DNA of 64,000 nt, taken from Streptomyces sp. NBC_01454 (GTDB lineage Bacteria; Actinomycetota; Actinomycetes; Streptomycetales; Streptomycetaceae). Within the stretch, counting starts at the first letter, position 1; each line of letters begins with the position of its first letter. A program made the translations under genes and the position numbers. The DNA lies in contig NZ_CP109460.1 in NCBI RefSeq assembly GCF_036227565.1, forward strand, positions 5,766,001 to 5,830,000. Reading direction: 5' to 3'. Below are positions 16,432 to 25,192 of the stretch, in pieces. Below the pieces are notes generated by a model that had not been told where the DNA came from, did not search any database, and worked only from the letters and a program-made list of their open reading frames with translations.

Positions 16432-16496
16432 CCCCGATCTTGCGCAGCCGGCTCCGGGCCGCTGAGCGATCGCACGGACAGAATGGCAACGGCGCC

Positions 16497-17498
16497 ATGG
16501 CGAACATCAAGGATGTGGCAGAGCGGGCAGGAGTGTCCGTCGCCACGGTCTCCCGGGTCCTCAACGGCCGCAGCCCGGTTGCCGAGACCCGTGAGCGGGT
16601 GCTCGCCGCCGTGCAGGAGCTGGGCTACCGCCCCAACAACGTCGCCCGCGCGCTGCGCACCGCACGGACCGGCGCGCTCGGCCTGATCATCAGCGATCTG
16701 ACCAACCCGTTCTTCACCGAACTGGCCGACGCCGTCGAGGACGAGGCCCGCAGCCTCGGCTACAGCCTGGTCATCGGCAACGCCGGCGAGCGCCCCGCAC
16801 AGCAGGACGACTACATCCGTACCCTGCTCGACCGCCGGATCGACGGCCTGCTGGTCAGCTCGGCGGGCACCGGCTCGGCGATGCTCCGTGAGGTCGTCGC
16901 CTCCGGCACCCCGCTGGTCCTGCTGGACCGCTCCGTGCCCGGCATCGACGCCCCCTGCGTACGCGCCGACGGCCGCGCCGCGCTCACCGAAGTCGCCGGC
17001 CATCTCGCCGCCCTCGGCCGCCGCCGGCCCGCGATCATCGTCGCCCCCGCCGGCACCCCGACCGGTGACGAGCGCCTCGCGCTCTTCCGCGCGGCGCTGG
17101 CCGGACACGGCCTCGCGCTGCCCGACGAGCGGGTGGGCAGCACCCCTGACCTCCAGCACACCGGCGGCCGACGGGTGATGAGCGCATTCCTCGACCTCGC
17201 CGAGCCGCCGGACGCGGTGCTGGCCACCGACAACCTGATGGCGCTGGGCGCGATGGACGAACTCCGCGCGCGCGGGCTGCGGGTCCCGGACGACGTGGCG
17301 CTGGTGGTCTACGACGACGTGCCGTGGTTCACCCACACCGATCCGCCGCTGACCGCCATCGCCCAGCCCACCCGCGAACTGGGCCGGGCCGCCGTGCACA
17401 CCCTGCTGGCCCGGATCGAGGGCCGGCCCGCCGATTCGGTACTGCTGCCGGCACACCTGGTCCCCCGCCGCTCCTGCGGCGAGCCGCCCACCCCCTGA
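16497..17498 (+). CDS. LacI family transcriptional regulator of the ribose-type operon
   Basis: 333 residues. The N-terminal HTH and hinge are canonical (ANIKDVAERAGVSVATVSRV then ARALRTARTG), followed by a periplasmic-binding-protein-like sugar domain (LGLIISDLTNPFFTELADAV, LVVYDDVPWF). The ATG at 16497 is fixed by the family start MANIKDVA. It is followed 78 bp downstream by rbsA in the same direction, so it probably represses both itself and the operon through the inverted repeat upstream, with ribose or a related sugar as inducer. Confidence 0.95.
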   Translation: MANIKDVAERAGVSVATVSRVLNGRSPVAETRERVLAAVQELGYRPNNVARALRTARTGALGLIISDLTNPFFTELADAVEDEARSLGYSLVIGNAGERPAQQDDYIRTLLDRRIDGLLVSSAGTGSAMLREVVASGTPLVLLDRSVPGIDAPCVRADGRAALTEVAGHLAALGRRRPAIIVAPAGTPTGDERLALFRAALAGHGLALPDERVGSTPDLQHTGGRRVMSAFLDLAEPPDAVLATDNLMALGAMDELRARGLRVPDDVALVVYDDVPWFTHTDPPLTAIAQPTRELGRAAVHTLLARIEGRPADSVLLPAHLVPRRSCGEPPTP

Positions 17499-17576
17499 GC
17501 CCGGCCGGCCGGTCCGCCGCCGGGTCCGCGATTCCCACCCCCCGAGCAACCCACCCGAAGAAGAGAGGTGCAGCGC

Positions 17577-19199
17577 ATGACCGGCGTCAAGGACGACGTA
17601 CCGGGCGGCCGCCCACTGCTGCGCGTGGAGGGGGTGACGAAGTCGTTCCCGGGCGTGCGCGCGCTGGACGGCGTGGATCTGACCCTGCGCGCCGGTGAGG
17701 TGCATGTCCTGCTCGGCGAGAACGGTGCGGGCAAGAGCACCCTGATCAAGATGCTCTCCGGCGCCCACCGCCCCGACGGGGGCCGTCTCCTCGCGGACGG
17801 CGGCCAGGACGGCACGCGCGAGGGCCTGCACGAGGTGCACATCCGTTCCGCGCAGGACGCCGAACGGCTCGGCATCGCCACCATCTACCAGGAGTTCAAC
17901 CTCGTCCCCGGGCTGACCGTCGCCGAGAACATCTTCCTGGGCCGCCAGCCGCGCACCCGGCTCGGGCTGGTCGACAGGAAGACGATGCGGACGCGCGCCG
18001 CCGCACTACTGCGCCGCGTGCGGCTGGACGTGTCCCCGGACACCCCGGTCGGCGAACTGGGCATCGCCCGCCTCCAGATGGTGGAGATCGCCAAGGCGCT
18101 CAGCCTGGACGCCCGCGTCCTGATCATGGACGAGCCGACCGCGGTGCTGACCTCCGAGGAGGTCGAGACCCTCTTCGACATCGTCCGTGAGCTGCGCGAC
18201 GGCGGCGTCGGCATCATCTTCATCACCCACCACCTGGACGAGATCGGCGTCCTCGGCGACCGGGTCACCGTCCTGCGCGACGGCCGCTCGGTGCGGGAGG
18301 TGCCGGCCGCCACCGACGAGGACGAGCTGATCCGGCTCATGGTGGGCCGCGACATCGCCGAGCAGTACCCGCGGCAGCGCCCGGACGAGGCCGGCGCGCC
18401 CGTGCTGCGGGTCCGCGGGCTGACCCGGCGCGGCGCCACGGCCGGGCCGGTCTTCGAGGGCATCGACTTCGAGGTGCGGGCCGGTGAGGTCGTGGGCCTG
18501 GCCGGGCTGGTCGGCGCGGGCCGTACCGAGGTCGTGCGGGCGATATTCGGCGTGGACCGCTATGACGCCGGCACGGTCGAGATCGACGGCAAGGAGCTGG
18601 CCCGCGGCGATGTCCGCGCCGCGATGCGCGCCGGGCTCGGCCTCGTGCCGGAGGACCGCAAGGGCCAGGGCCTGGTCCTCGACGCGTCCCTCCAGGACAA
18701 CCTCACCCTCGCCCGGCTCGACCGCGACACCCGCGGCGGGCTGGTGGACCGGGGCACCCAGCGGCGCGAAGCGGCCGCCGTCGCCGCGCAGTTGAAGGTC
18801 CGGATGAGCGGTCTGGGGCAGAGCGCCCGCACCCTGTCCGGCGGCAACCAGCAGAAGATCGTCATCGGCAAATGGCTGCTGACGGACACCCGGCTGCTGA
18901 TCCTCGACGAGCCGACCCGCGGGATCGACGTCGGCGCCAAGGTCGAGATCTACCAGCTCATCAACGAACTGACGGCGTCCGGCCGGGCGGTGCTGATGAT
19001 CTCCAGCGATCTGCCCGAGGTGCTCGGGATGAGCGACCGGGTGCTGGTGATGTCGCAGGGCCGGCTGGCCGGTGAGCTGTCGGCCGAAGCGGCCACCCAG
19101 GACGCCGTGATGGAGCTGGCGCTCCAGGCGCCGGACCACGACCCCAAGAGCACGAAGCACCACGACGAGAGCGCGATGGAGGGCTCCGATGTCCACTGA
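17577..19199 (+). CDS. rbsA: Sugar ABC transporter, tandem ATP-binding protein (RbsA type)
   Basis: 540 residues with two ABC domains, as in RbsA/MglA/XylG. Domain 1 has Walker A LLGENGAGKSTLIK, a signature replaced by VGELGIARLQMVEIAKAL, and Walker B VLIMDEPTAVL. Domain 2 has a degenerate Walker A (GLAGLVGAGRTEVVRAIFG) and a full signature LSGGNQQKIVIGKWLL with Walker B LLILDEPTRGIDVG, which is the normal asymmetry of this family. A GTG nine bases upstream is an alternative start, but the ATG has GAGAGG at proper spacing. Its end overlaps rbsC by 11 bp. Confidence 0.96.
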   Translation: MTGVKDDVPGGRPLLRVEGVTKSFPGVRALDGVDLTLRAGEVHVLLGENGAGKSTLIKMLSGAHRPDGGRLLADGGQDGTREGLHEVHIRSAQDAERLGIATIYQEFNLVPGLTVAENIFLGRQPRTRLGLVDRKTMRTRAAALLRRVRLDVSPDTPVGELGIARLQMVEIAKALSLDARVLIMDEPTAVLTSEEVETLFDIVRELRDGGVGIIFITHHLDEIGVLGDRVTVLRDGRSVREVPAATDEDELIRLMVGRDIAEQYPRQRPDEAGAPVLRVRGLTRRGATAGPVFEGIDFEVRAGEVVGLAGLVGAGRTEVVRAIFGVDRYDAGTVEIDGKELARGDVRAAMRAGLGLVPEDRKGQGLVLDASLQDNLTLARLDRDTRGGLVDRGTQRREAAAVAAQLKVRMSGLGQSARTLSGGNQQKIVIGKWLLTDTRLLILDEPTRGIDVGAKVEIYQLINELTASGRAVLMISSDLPEVLGMSDRVLVMSQGRLAGELSAEAATQDAVMELALQAPDHDPKSTKHHDESAMEGSDVH

Positions 19200-20196
19200 G
19201 GTGAAGACAGGAGCCGCCGCCGAGGCGGTGGGACGGGTACCCGACCGGGACGGCCTGGCGCCGTGGCTGAACCGGGCGGTCCTCAAAAACGGCCCGCTCG
19301 GCGGTCTGATCGCCCTGGTCGTGGTGATGGCCGTGCTGTCCAGGGACTTCCTGAACGGTCAGAACCTGCTCAATGTCGGCGTCCAGGCGTCGGTCACCGC
19401 GATCCTCGCCTTCGGCGTCACCTTCGTGATCGTCTCGGCCGGCATCGATCTGTCGGTCGGCTCGGTCGCCGCGCTCTCCGCCACCGTGGTGGCCTGGGCG
19501 GCGACCGGGGAGGGCCTGCCGGTGTGGCTGGCCGTGCTGCTCGGCCTGGCGGTCGGTGCGGTCTCCGGTCTCGTCTCCGGGGCGCTGGTCGCCTACGGCA
19601 AACTGCCCGCCTTCATCGCCACGTTGGCGATGCTCTCGGTCGGGCGGGGCCTGGCCCTGGTCATCTCCGGCGGCTCGCCGATCGCCTTCCCCGGCTCGGT
19701 CGGCGCGCTCGGGGACACCCTCGGCGGCTGGCTGCCGGTGCCGGTCCTCGTCATGATCGCGATGGGGCTGCTCGCCGCACTGATCCTGGCCCGTACGTAC
19801 TCCGGCCGCGCGATGTTCGCGATCGGCGGCAACGAGGAGGCGGCCCGGCTCTCCGGTATCCACGTCAAGCGCCGCAAGCTTGTGATCTACGCGCTGTCCG
19901 GCCTGTTCGCGGCGGTCGCCGGCATCGTGCTCGCGGCCCGGCTCACCTCCGCCCAGCCGCAGGCCGCCACCGGCTACGAGCTGGACGCCATCGCCGCCGT
20001 CGTGATCGGCGGGGCCAGCCTCTCCGGCGGCTCCGGCAAGGCCTCCGGCACCCTCATCGGCGCCCTGATCCTGGCCGTCCTGCGCAACGGCCTCAACCTG
20101 CTGAGCGTCTCGGCGTTCTGGCAGCAGGTGGCCACCGGCCTGGTCATCGCGCTCGCGGTGCTCCTGGACACGCTGCGCCGCCGGAGCACGCGATGA
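19189..20196 (+). CDS. rbsC: Sugar ABC transporter permease (RbsC type)
   Basis: 335 residues with about eight to ten hydrophobic helices. The BPD_transp_2 signatures are present: FVIVSAGIDLSVGSVAALSA after the third helix and AIAAVVIGGASLSGGSGKAS in the cytoplasmic coupling region. A 30-residue polar N-terminus precedes the first helix. It starts within the last codons of rbsA and its stop overlaps the start of the binding-protein gene (ATGA), so the three are translationally coupled. It would form the homodimeric membrane channel. Confidence 0.96.
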   Translation: MSTEVKTGAAAEAVGRVPDRDGLAPWLNRAVLKNGPLGGLIALVVVMAVLSRDFLNGQNLLNVGVQASVTAILAFGVTFVIVSAGIDLSVGSVAALSATVVAWAATGEGLPVWLAVLLGLAVGAVSGLVSGALVAYGKLPAFIATLAMLSVGRGLALVISGGSPIAFPGSVGALGDTLGGWLPVPVLVMIAMGLLAALILARTYSGRAMFAIGGNEEAARLSGIHVKRRKLVIYALSGLFAAVAGIVLAARLTSAQPQAATGYELDAIAAVVIGGASLSGGSGKASGTLIGALILAVLRNGLNLLSVSAFWQQVATGLVIALAVLLDTLRRRSTR

Positions 20197-21185
20197 CGGC
20201 GCGGACGACGGCCCGCAGGGTGTCCAGGACCTCGCCGGCCAAGGCCCGGACGGGCTCCCGGACGCCGGCGCGGGCGACGGTGTCGCTGGTGGCCGCGCTG
20301 GCCGCGACCGCCGCCCTGGCGCTGACCGGCTGCGACCGCGGCGGCAACACCGACCTGGGGCTGGCGCTGTCCACGATGAACAACCCGTTCTTCGTCGGCA
20401 TCAAGAAGGGCGCACAGGCCGAGGCGGACGCCCGCGGTCTGCACCTCAACATCACCGACGCCCAGAACGACCCCACCCAGCAGATCAACCAGATGGAGAC
20501 GTTCACCAGCCAGAACGTCAAGGCGGCCATCATCAACCCGGTCGACTCCGACGCCGCCGTGCCGGCCGTCGGTGTCGCCAACCGCGCGAAGGTGCCGGTG
20601 ATCTCCATCGACCGTGGCGTCAACGGCGGCACGGTCGGCTCGACCATCGCCTCCGACAACGTCGCGGGCGGCCGGCTCGCCGCGAAGACGCTGGCCGACT
20701 CGCTCGGCGGCAAGGGCAAGGTGGCCTTCCTGGAAGGCCAGGCCGGTACCTCCGCCGCCCGGGAGCGCAGCCAGGGCTTCGAGGAAGGCATCAAGAAGTA
20801 CCCCGGCGTCCAGGTCGTGGCCCGTCAGCCGGCGGACTTCGACCGCACCAAGGGCATGGACGTGATGTCCAACATGCTGCAGGCGCATCACGACATCGGC
20901 GGGGTGTTCGCCGCCAACGACGAGATGGCGCTGGGCGCGTCCAAGGCGCTGGGCGGCCGCTCCGGCAAGGACGTCAAGGTGGTGGCGTTCGACGGCACCC
21001 CGGACGGCGTCAAGGCGGTCCGCAACGGCACGCTGACCGCGACCGTCGCCCAGCAGCCCGAACTCCTCGGCAAGCAGGCCGTGGACTGGGCGCTGAAGGC
21101 GGCCCGTGGTGAGAAGCTGCCGCAGTCGGTCCGGGTGCCGGTGGTGCTGGTGACGGGGAAGAACGCCGCACGGTTCGGCGGCTGA
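20193..21185 (+). CDS. rbsB: Sugar ABC transporter substrate-binding lipoprotein (RbsB type)
   Basis: 330 residues. A basic N-terminus (many Arg, including RTTARR), a hydrophobic stretch (VSLVAALAATAALALTGC) and a lipobox LTGC mark a lipoprotein signal. The mature part is a periplasmic-binding type 1 protein: LGLALSTMNNPFFVGIKKG, AAIINPVDSDA, VPVISIDRGV and GVFAANDEMALGA are the ligand-contact loops of ribose-binding proteins. The ATG overlaps the permease stop. Ribose is the inferred ligand because ribokinase follows. Confidence 0.95.
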   Translation: MTARTTARRVSRTSPAKARTGSRTPARATVSLVAALAATAALALTGCDRGGNTDLGLALSTMNNPFFVGIKKGAQAEADARGLHLNITDAQNDPTQQINQMETFTSQNVKAAIINPVDSDAAVPAVGVANRAKVPVISIDRGVNGGTVGSTIASDNVAGGRLAAKTLADSLGGKGKVAFLEGQAGTSAARERSQGFEEGIKKYPGVQVVARQPADFDRTKGMDVMSNMLQAHHDIGGVFAANDEMALGASKALGGRSGKDVKVVAFDGTPDGVKAVRNGTLTATVAQQPELLGKQAVDWALKAARGEKLPQSVRVPVVLVTGKNAARFGG

Positions 21186-21249
21186 GCCCGTGGCCCGGCG
21201 GCGGGCGGTGGGCCACGACAGCGGAGAAGACGCGGGGGAGTGGAGACGC

Positions 21250-21303
21250 GTGGGAGAGCGGGGAGAAGTGGGAGAGCGGAGAGAAGTGGGAGAGCGGTGC
21301 ATG
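21250..21303 (+). repeat. Three tandem 18-bp units that carry the rbsK ribosome binding site
   Basis: Units begin at 21250, 21268 and 21286, each starting GTGGGAGAGCGG. The first two end GGAGAA and AGAGAA; the third ends TGCATG, supplying the start codon of rbsK. Each copy contains a GGGAGAG Shine-Dalgarno-like core, but only the last one is spaced correctly to the ATG. Confidence 0.8.
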
Positions 21304-22227
21304 CATGACGTCCTGGTGGTCGGTTCGGCCAACGCGGATCTGACGGTGCGGGTCGACCGGCGGCCCGGCGCGGGCGAGACCGTGCTCGGCACGGACCTGG
21401 TCGAATCGGCCGGCGGGAAGGGCGCCAACCAGGCGGCCGCCGCGGCCCGGATCGGAGGGCGCACCGCACTGCTGGCGCGGGTCGGCGGCGATGCCTTCGG
21501 CGAGATGCTGCTGGCCGCGCAGCGCGCCGCGGGTACCGATGTCGGCCCGGTCATCGTGGACGGCGCGGCCCGCAGCGGCACCGCGATGATCATTGTCGAT
21601 CCGGACGGCGACAACAGCATCGTGGTCTCGCCCGGTGCCAATGCCGCCCTCTCCCCGCAGGACGTGGCCGCCGCGCGGGACACCATCGCCGCCGCCTCGG
21701 TGGTCTCCCTCCAGCTGGAGATCCCCATGGAGTCGGTACGGGCCGCCGCCGCGGCCGCGGAGCGGGCCGGCACCCGCGTCGTCCTCAACCCCTCCCCGGC
21801 CCCCGAGGCGGCCCTGGCTCCCGAACTCCTGGCGGTGGCCGACCCGTTGGTGGTCAACGAGCACGAGGCGCGGCAGCTGTCCGGGCGCGCCGACGGCAGC
21901 CCCGCCGAGTGGGCGCGGGCGCTGCGCGAACAGGGCGCCCGCTCCGTCGTGGTCACCCTCGGCGGTGACGGCGCGCTGGTCCTGGACGCCTCGGGCAGCG
22001 AGGACATCCCGGGGGTGCGGGTCAAAGCGGTGGACACCACCGGCGCCGGTGACGCCTTCACCGGCGCCCTCGCCACCCGCCTGGCACGCGGCGACGCCCT
22101 GCCCGAGGCGGCGCGCTTCGCCGTACGGGTCGGTGCCGCCGCCGTCACCAAGCCGGGCGCCCAGCCCTCCTACCCGACCCTGGCGGAGCTGACGGCCACG
22201 GTGCCCGAGGAGCCGGCGGAGGGCTGA
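21301..22227 (+). CDS. rbsK: Ribokinase (PfkB family)
   Basis: 308 residues. The first PfkB signature is seen as ESAGGKGANQAAAAARIGG, with the sugar-binding start VVGSANADLTVRVDRRPGAGET; the second as VDTTGAGDAFTGALA with the catalytic Asp in GAGD. NxxE occurs as VNEHEA. It phosphorylates ribose to ribose 5-phosphate after import. The frame remains open upstream to a GTG at 21190, but the ATG at 21301 has GGGAGAG six bases before it and matches the family N-terminus. It is last in the LacI-rbsACB-K operon and is followed by a strong terminator. Confidence 0.95.
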   Translation: MHDVLVVGSANADLTVRVDRRPGAGETVLGTDLVESAGGKGANQAAAAARIGGRTALLARVGGDAFGEMLLAAQRAAGTDVGPVIVDGAARSGTAMIIVDPDGDNSIVVSPGANAALSPQDVAAARDTIAAASVVSLQLEIPMESVRAAAAAAERAGTRVVLNPSPAPEAALAPELLAVADPLVVNEHEARQLSGRADGSPAEWARALREQGARSVVVTLGGDGALVLDASGSEDIPGVRVKAVDTTGAGDAFTGALATRLARGDALPEAARFAVRVGAAAVTKPGAQPSYPTLAELTATVPEEPAEG

Positions 22228-22272
22228 CGCCGGGGCGGTGCAGGGCCGATGCCGGGGCGGCGCAGCCTGACA

Positions 22273-22312
22273 CCGGGCGGTGAGGCCGGCCCGGCCCGGC
22301 CTCACCGCCCGG
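22273..22312. terminator. Bidirectional terminator between rbsK and the nitrilase-VanX gene
   Basis: Perfect 17-bp arms (22273-22289 and 22296-22312) with a six-base loop. The right arm overlaps the stop codon of the convergent gene (22302-22304), so it can serve both directions. No T run. Confidence 0.82.
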
Positions 22313-23705
22313 CGGGCTCCTTCGGGCCGTACAGCGCGTGGTCCGCGCCGGTCGCCAGTGCCCAGTAGCGGTCGCCGTAGGACCAGTGCCACCACTCCGT
22401 CGGGTAGTTGACCAGGCCCGCCGAGGTCAGTGCGGCGCTCAGCACCCGGCGGTGGGTGCGGGCGGCGGGCGTCAGATCCGGCGCGCCCGTGTAGCAGGCG
22501 CCGCCGCTCTCCTCGGGGGAGGCGTTGATCGGTGTCCCCATGTCGACCTCCGCGCCGTCCGCGGTGACCAGGGTGAGATCCACCGCCCCGCCCGCGCTGT
22601 GCGGGGCTATCCCGGGCGGTGAGACATAGCGGCTGGCGTCCTGGTGGCGGCGCTGCGGATCCCGGTCGGGGAAGGCGGCCCGCAGCTCGTCGGCGTACTC
22701 CTCGAAGTAGCGGCGCTGCAGTGCCGGGGGACGGTAGCCCTCGACGATCCGCAGCCGCAACCCGTCCGGCAGCAACTCCTGGGCCGCCACCAGCCGTTGC
22801 GCCACCCCCCGACGCAGATGCGCGAAGTGCCCCCGGACGTCGTGCCGGTCCCCGGCCACCCGCAGCGCGGGCGCCGCCGTCCGGAGGTCCACCAGCGGCT
22901 CACCGCACTCCTTGACGGGTATCGCGGCGACCGCCGGGTCCGCCATCAGCGTGATGCGGTCGCGGGCATCGCTCAGCACCAGCTCCGCCCCGTCGCCCGG
23001 TGCCCCTGCCACCGGCCCGCGCCACTCGGCGGCCGCCGCCACCCGCTCGCCGGTCGGCAGCCAGCCGCCGCTGAGGCCGCACCCCGGGCCGGAGCTGCCG
23101 GTGCCGATGCCGTTGGCCAGCAGCACCTGCAGCCCGCTGTCCCGCGCCAGCTCCGCATACCGATCCACGCGCTCGGTGGAGTCGTGGAAGGAGCTGGCGA
23201 GATAGACCCCGCAGCCGTCCGCCGCGGCCCGCGCCGGCACCTCGGGGAAGCTGCTGTCCAGGCAGGTGGCGAGCGCGAAGCGGATCCCGCCCAGGAAGAA
23301 GCGGCCGTCCGCGGCGCCCCGTGTGAAGAGCTTCCGCTCCTCCCCGGACAGATGGAGCTTGTCGTACCGCGTGAGCAGGGCACCGTCCGGCCCCAGGACG
23401 AACGAGGAGATGGTCGGCCCGGCCGCGCCCTCGCGCGCCCGGCCCGCCGCGTTCACCACCGCCGCGATCCCGGCCGCCCGGCAGGCCGCACGCACGGGCG
23501 CCAGCCGGGCATCGTCCTCGGTGACCGTCATCCCCACCGGGTCGGCGGCTATCAGACGCAGGTCATAGTGCGTCAGCGCGAGTTCGGAGAACGTCACCAG
23601 ACCGGCGCCGCGGTCGGCGGCCTCGCCGACGAGCCGGGCCATCCGTGCGGCATTGGCCTCGATGTCGCCCGGCACGGGGGCGAATTGTGCGGCAGCAATG
23701 ATCAT
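22302..23705 (-). CDS. Fusion of nitrilase-superfamily amidohydrolase and VanX-type D-Ala-D-Ala dipeptidase
   Basis: 467 residues from ATG 23705 with two complete enzyme domains. Residues 1-250 are a carbon-nitrogen hydrolase with the Glu41 (TFSELAL), Lys116 (RYDKLHL) and Cys148 (LATCLDSSFPE) triad. Residues 270-460 are an M15D peptidase: Arg325 in VEGYRPP, zinc ligands His369 and Asp376 in HSAGGAVD, catalytic Glu437 and ligand His440 in EWWHW, matching VanX spacing. No signal peptide is seen, so both act in the cytosol. VanX-type enzymes hydrolyse D-Ala-D-Ala; the nitrilase substrate is unknown. Convergent with rbsK, no van genes nearby. Confidence 0.9.
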   Translation of the reverse strand: MIIAAAQFAPVPGDIEANAARMARLVGEAADRGAGLVTFSELALTHYDLRLIAADPVGMTVTEDDARLAPVRAACRAAGIAAVVNAAGRAREGAAGPTISSFVLGPDGALLTRYDKLHLSGEERKLFTRGAADGRFFLGGIRFALATCLDSSFPEVPARAAADGCGVYLASSFHDSTERVDRYAELARDSGLQVLLANGIGTGSSGPGCGLSGGWLPTGERVAAAAEWRGPVAGAPGDGAELVLSDARDRITLMADPAVAAIPVKECGEPLVDLRTAAPALRVAGDRHDVRGHFAHLRRGVAQRLVAAQELLPDGLRLRIVEGYRPPALQRRYFEEYADELRAAFPDRDPQRRHQDASRYVSPPGIAPHSAGGAVDLTLVTADGAEVDMGTPINASPEESGGACYTGAPDLTPAARTHRRVLSAALTSAGLVNYPTEWWHWSYGDRYWALATGADHALYGPKEPAGR

Positions 23706-23839
23706 TCGCCCATGATGCCCGGCGACGGCGCGGGGCGGGCGAGCCTGTGGACAACCGGTCCCCTGTGGACAACCGACCCCCGGTGGGCAGCCGGCTGAGC
23801 CACCTGTGGTCAACCGGCCCCCTCACCCGCCCCCTTCGC

Positions 23840-25114
23840 CTACCTGCGCGTGGCCTCTGACGCCGCCACCGTCAGGATCTCCCGCACCTGCCCGGTGATC
23901 GCGACCCGGTTGCGGACGAAGACCGGGTCGGTGACCTGGCCGGACGGATCCGTGTTGCCGGGGCCGAACTCCAGGACCGGGGTGTGCAGATGCCCTCCAG
24001 GGAGCGCCGGCCGCACCGCGTCCCGCAGCAGCGTCGCCCGGTAGGCGATCTCGTTGGACAGATAGTCCCCGCCGCCGCCCGCACGGGCCGTGGATCCCGC
24101 GGTCGGCCCGTCCGGCCGCTCCACCGGGGTGGTGGCGCCCGCCGGGATCTCCGTGACGGCGGTGTGGTCGACCACCGGGTACGGGCCGGTGCCGGCGGCC
24201 ACGATCCGTGCGTACGGCAGGCTGGTGACCGTCCACTGCGGCTGCGGCCGCACGGTCGGCAGCCCCGCCGGAATCGGCACGGTTTCGGTGCGTGATACCC
24301 GCGCGTTGTCCGGATAGCCGCCCCGCCAGGCCCCGTTGGTCCGCTCGACGTCGAACCGCCCGGGCCGCCCCTGGCTGATGGTGGTGAACAGGTCGGCCTG
24401 CCGCGGCCCGCCGCGGAAGTGCGGCAGCAGGGTGCGCTCCACCGTGCCCTGTGCGAAGTCGTCCCAGCGCACCGGGAAGACCGCGGTCTCGATCCGGGCC
24501 GGTTCACCCGATGCGGTCCGTACGGTGGTTCCGTCCAGGGCGAGCGCCGCCGCCCCCGACGGGTTGCTCCGGCGGGCGTCGTCGTCCAGCTGGAAGGGGT
24601 CGAATCCGGTCACCACGATCCGCCGCACGTGCCCTCCGGCCGGCAGATCGATCGAGTCCTGTCCGCGCGAGCCCCGCTCCAGCGCGTCGAGGAGGGCGGC
24701 GCGGCGCGCCCCGTCCAGGGCGAAGTCCGGCTGCCACGTCCGCAGTTGCCTGGTCATGCTCAGCCGCGCCCAGTACAGCGGCCGGTCGTCGTCCCGGCTC
24801 AGATCGCCACCCTCCGGCCCGCGCCCCTGGGCCCGGTCCACGGCCCGCCGCCACAGCGCCCGCCCCTCCTTGGCGGTATAGCGCAGGGCCTGCGGGTACG
24901 TCGTCACCCGCGCCAGCCCGGCCCCGAACTCCCCTGCCCAGGCGTCGAATCCGCTGCGCCGCAGGATCTCCTGCGGCGCGGCCTGCGCCAGCCGGCCCTC
25001 CTCGACGGTGCTGTCCGGCGCGGTGGCCGCGTGGGCCGGTGCCGCCAGCGACAGCGGGACGGCGGCCAGCAGCGCGACACCGAGCGCGCCCATCCTGGTA
25101 CGTATGCGTCTCAT
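23840..25114 (-). CDS. Secreted pyroglutamyl-peptidase I (C15)-like protein lacking the catalytic Cys
   Basis: 424 residues with a signal peptide (MRRIRTRMGALGVALLAAV, cleavage after AAPAHA). An N-terminal helical region of about 130 residues precedes a C15-type fold: IVVTGFDPF at 166-174 with SNPSG, and GDYLSNEIAYR near 349-359. In true pyroglutamyl peptidases the equivalent of Ser353 is the nucleophilic Cys; here it is Ser. Glu257 (DVERTN) and His377 (GHLHTP) remain and the 24-residue spacing to the His is conserved. Either it uses Ser or it is a non-catalytic secreted protein. Between the fusion gene and tetR, same direction. Confidence 0.85.
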   Translation of the reverse strand: MRRIRTRMGALGVALLAAVPLSLAAPAHAATAPDSTVEEGRLAQAAPQEILRRSGFDAWAGEFGAGLARVTTYPQALRYTAKEGRALWRRAVDRAQGRGPEGGDLSRDDDRPLYWARLSMTRQLRTWQPDFALDGARRAALLDALERGSRGQDSIDLPAGGHVRRIVVTGFDPFQLDDDARRSNPSGAAALALDGTTVRTASGEPARIETAVFPVRWDDFAQGTVERTLLPHFRGGPRQADLFTTISQGRPGRFDVERTNGAWRGGYPDNARVSRTETVPIPAGLPTVRPQPQWTVTSLPYARIVAAGTGPYPVVDHTAVTEIPAGATTPVERPDGPTAGSTARAGGGGDYLSNEIAYRATLLRDAVRPALPGGHLHTPVLEFGPGNTDPSGQVTDPVFVRNRVAITGQVREILTVAASEATRR

Positions 25115-25192
25115 GAGGCGAGTAAAGCGGCGCCGGGGCCGGGACGGTAGAGGCCCTCAAGGCGACGCCACTACGGAGGCGGTGAGCCCCCG

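Larger units (their letters stand above)
16038..16496. other. Intergenic region with tandem repeats and the LacI operator
   Basis: Without genes. It contains six 20-bp units (16157-16276), three 17-bp units (16298-16348) and an 18-bp inverted repeat (16384-16431) before lacI, each listed separately. Confidence 0.7.
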
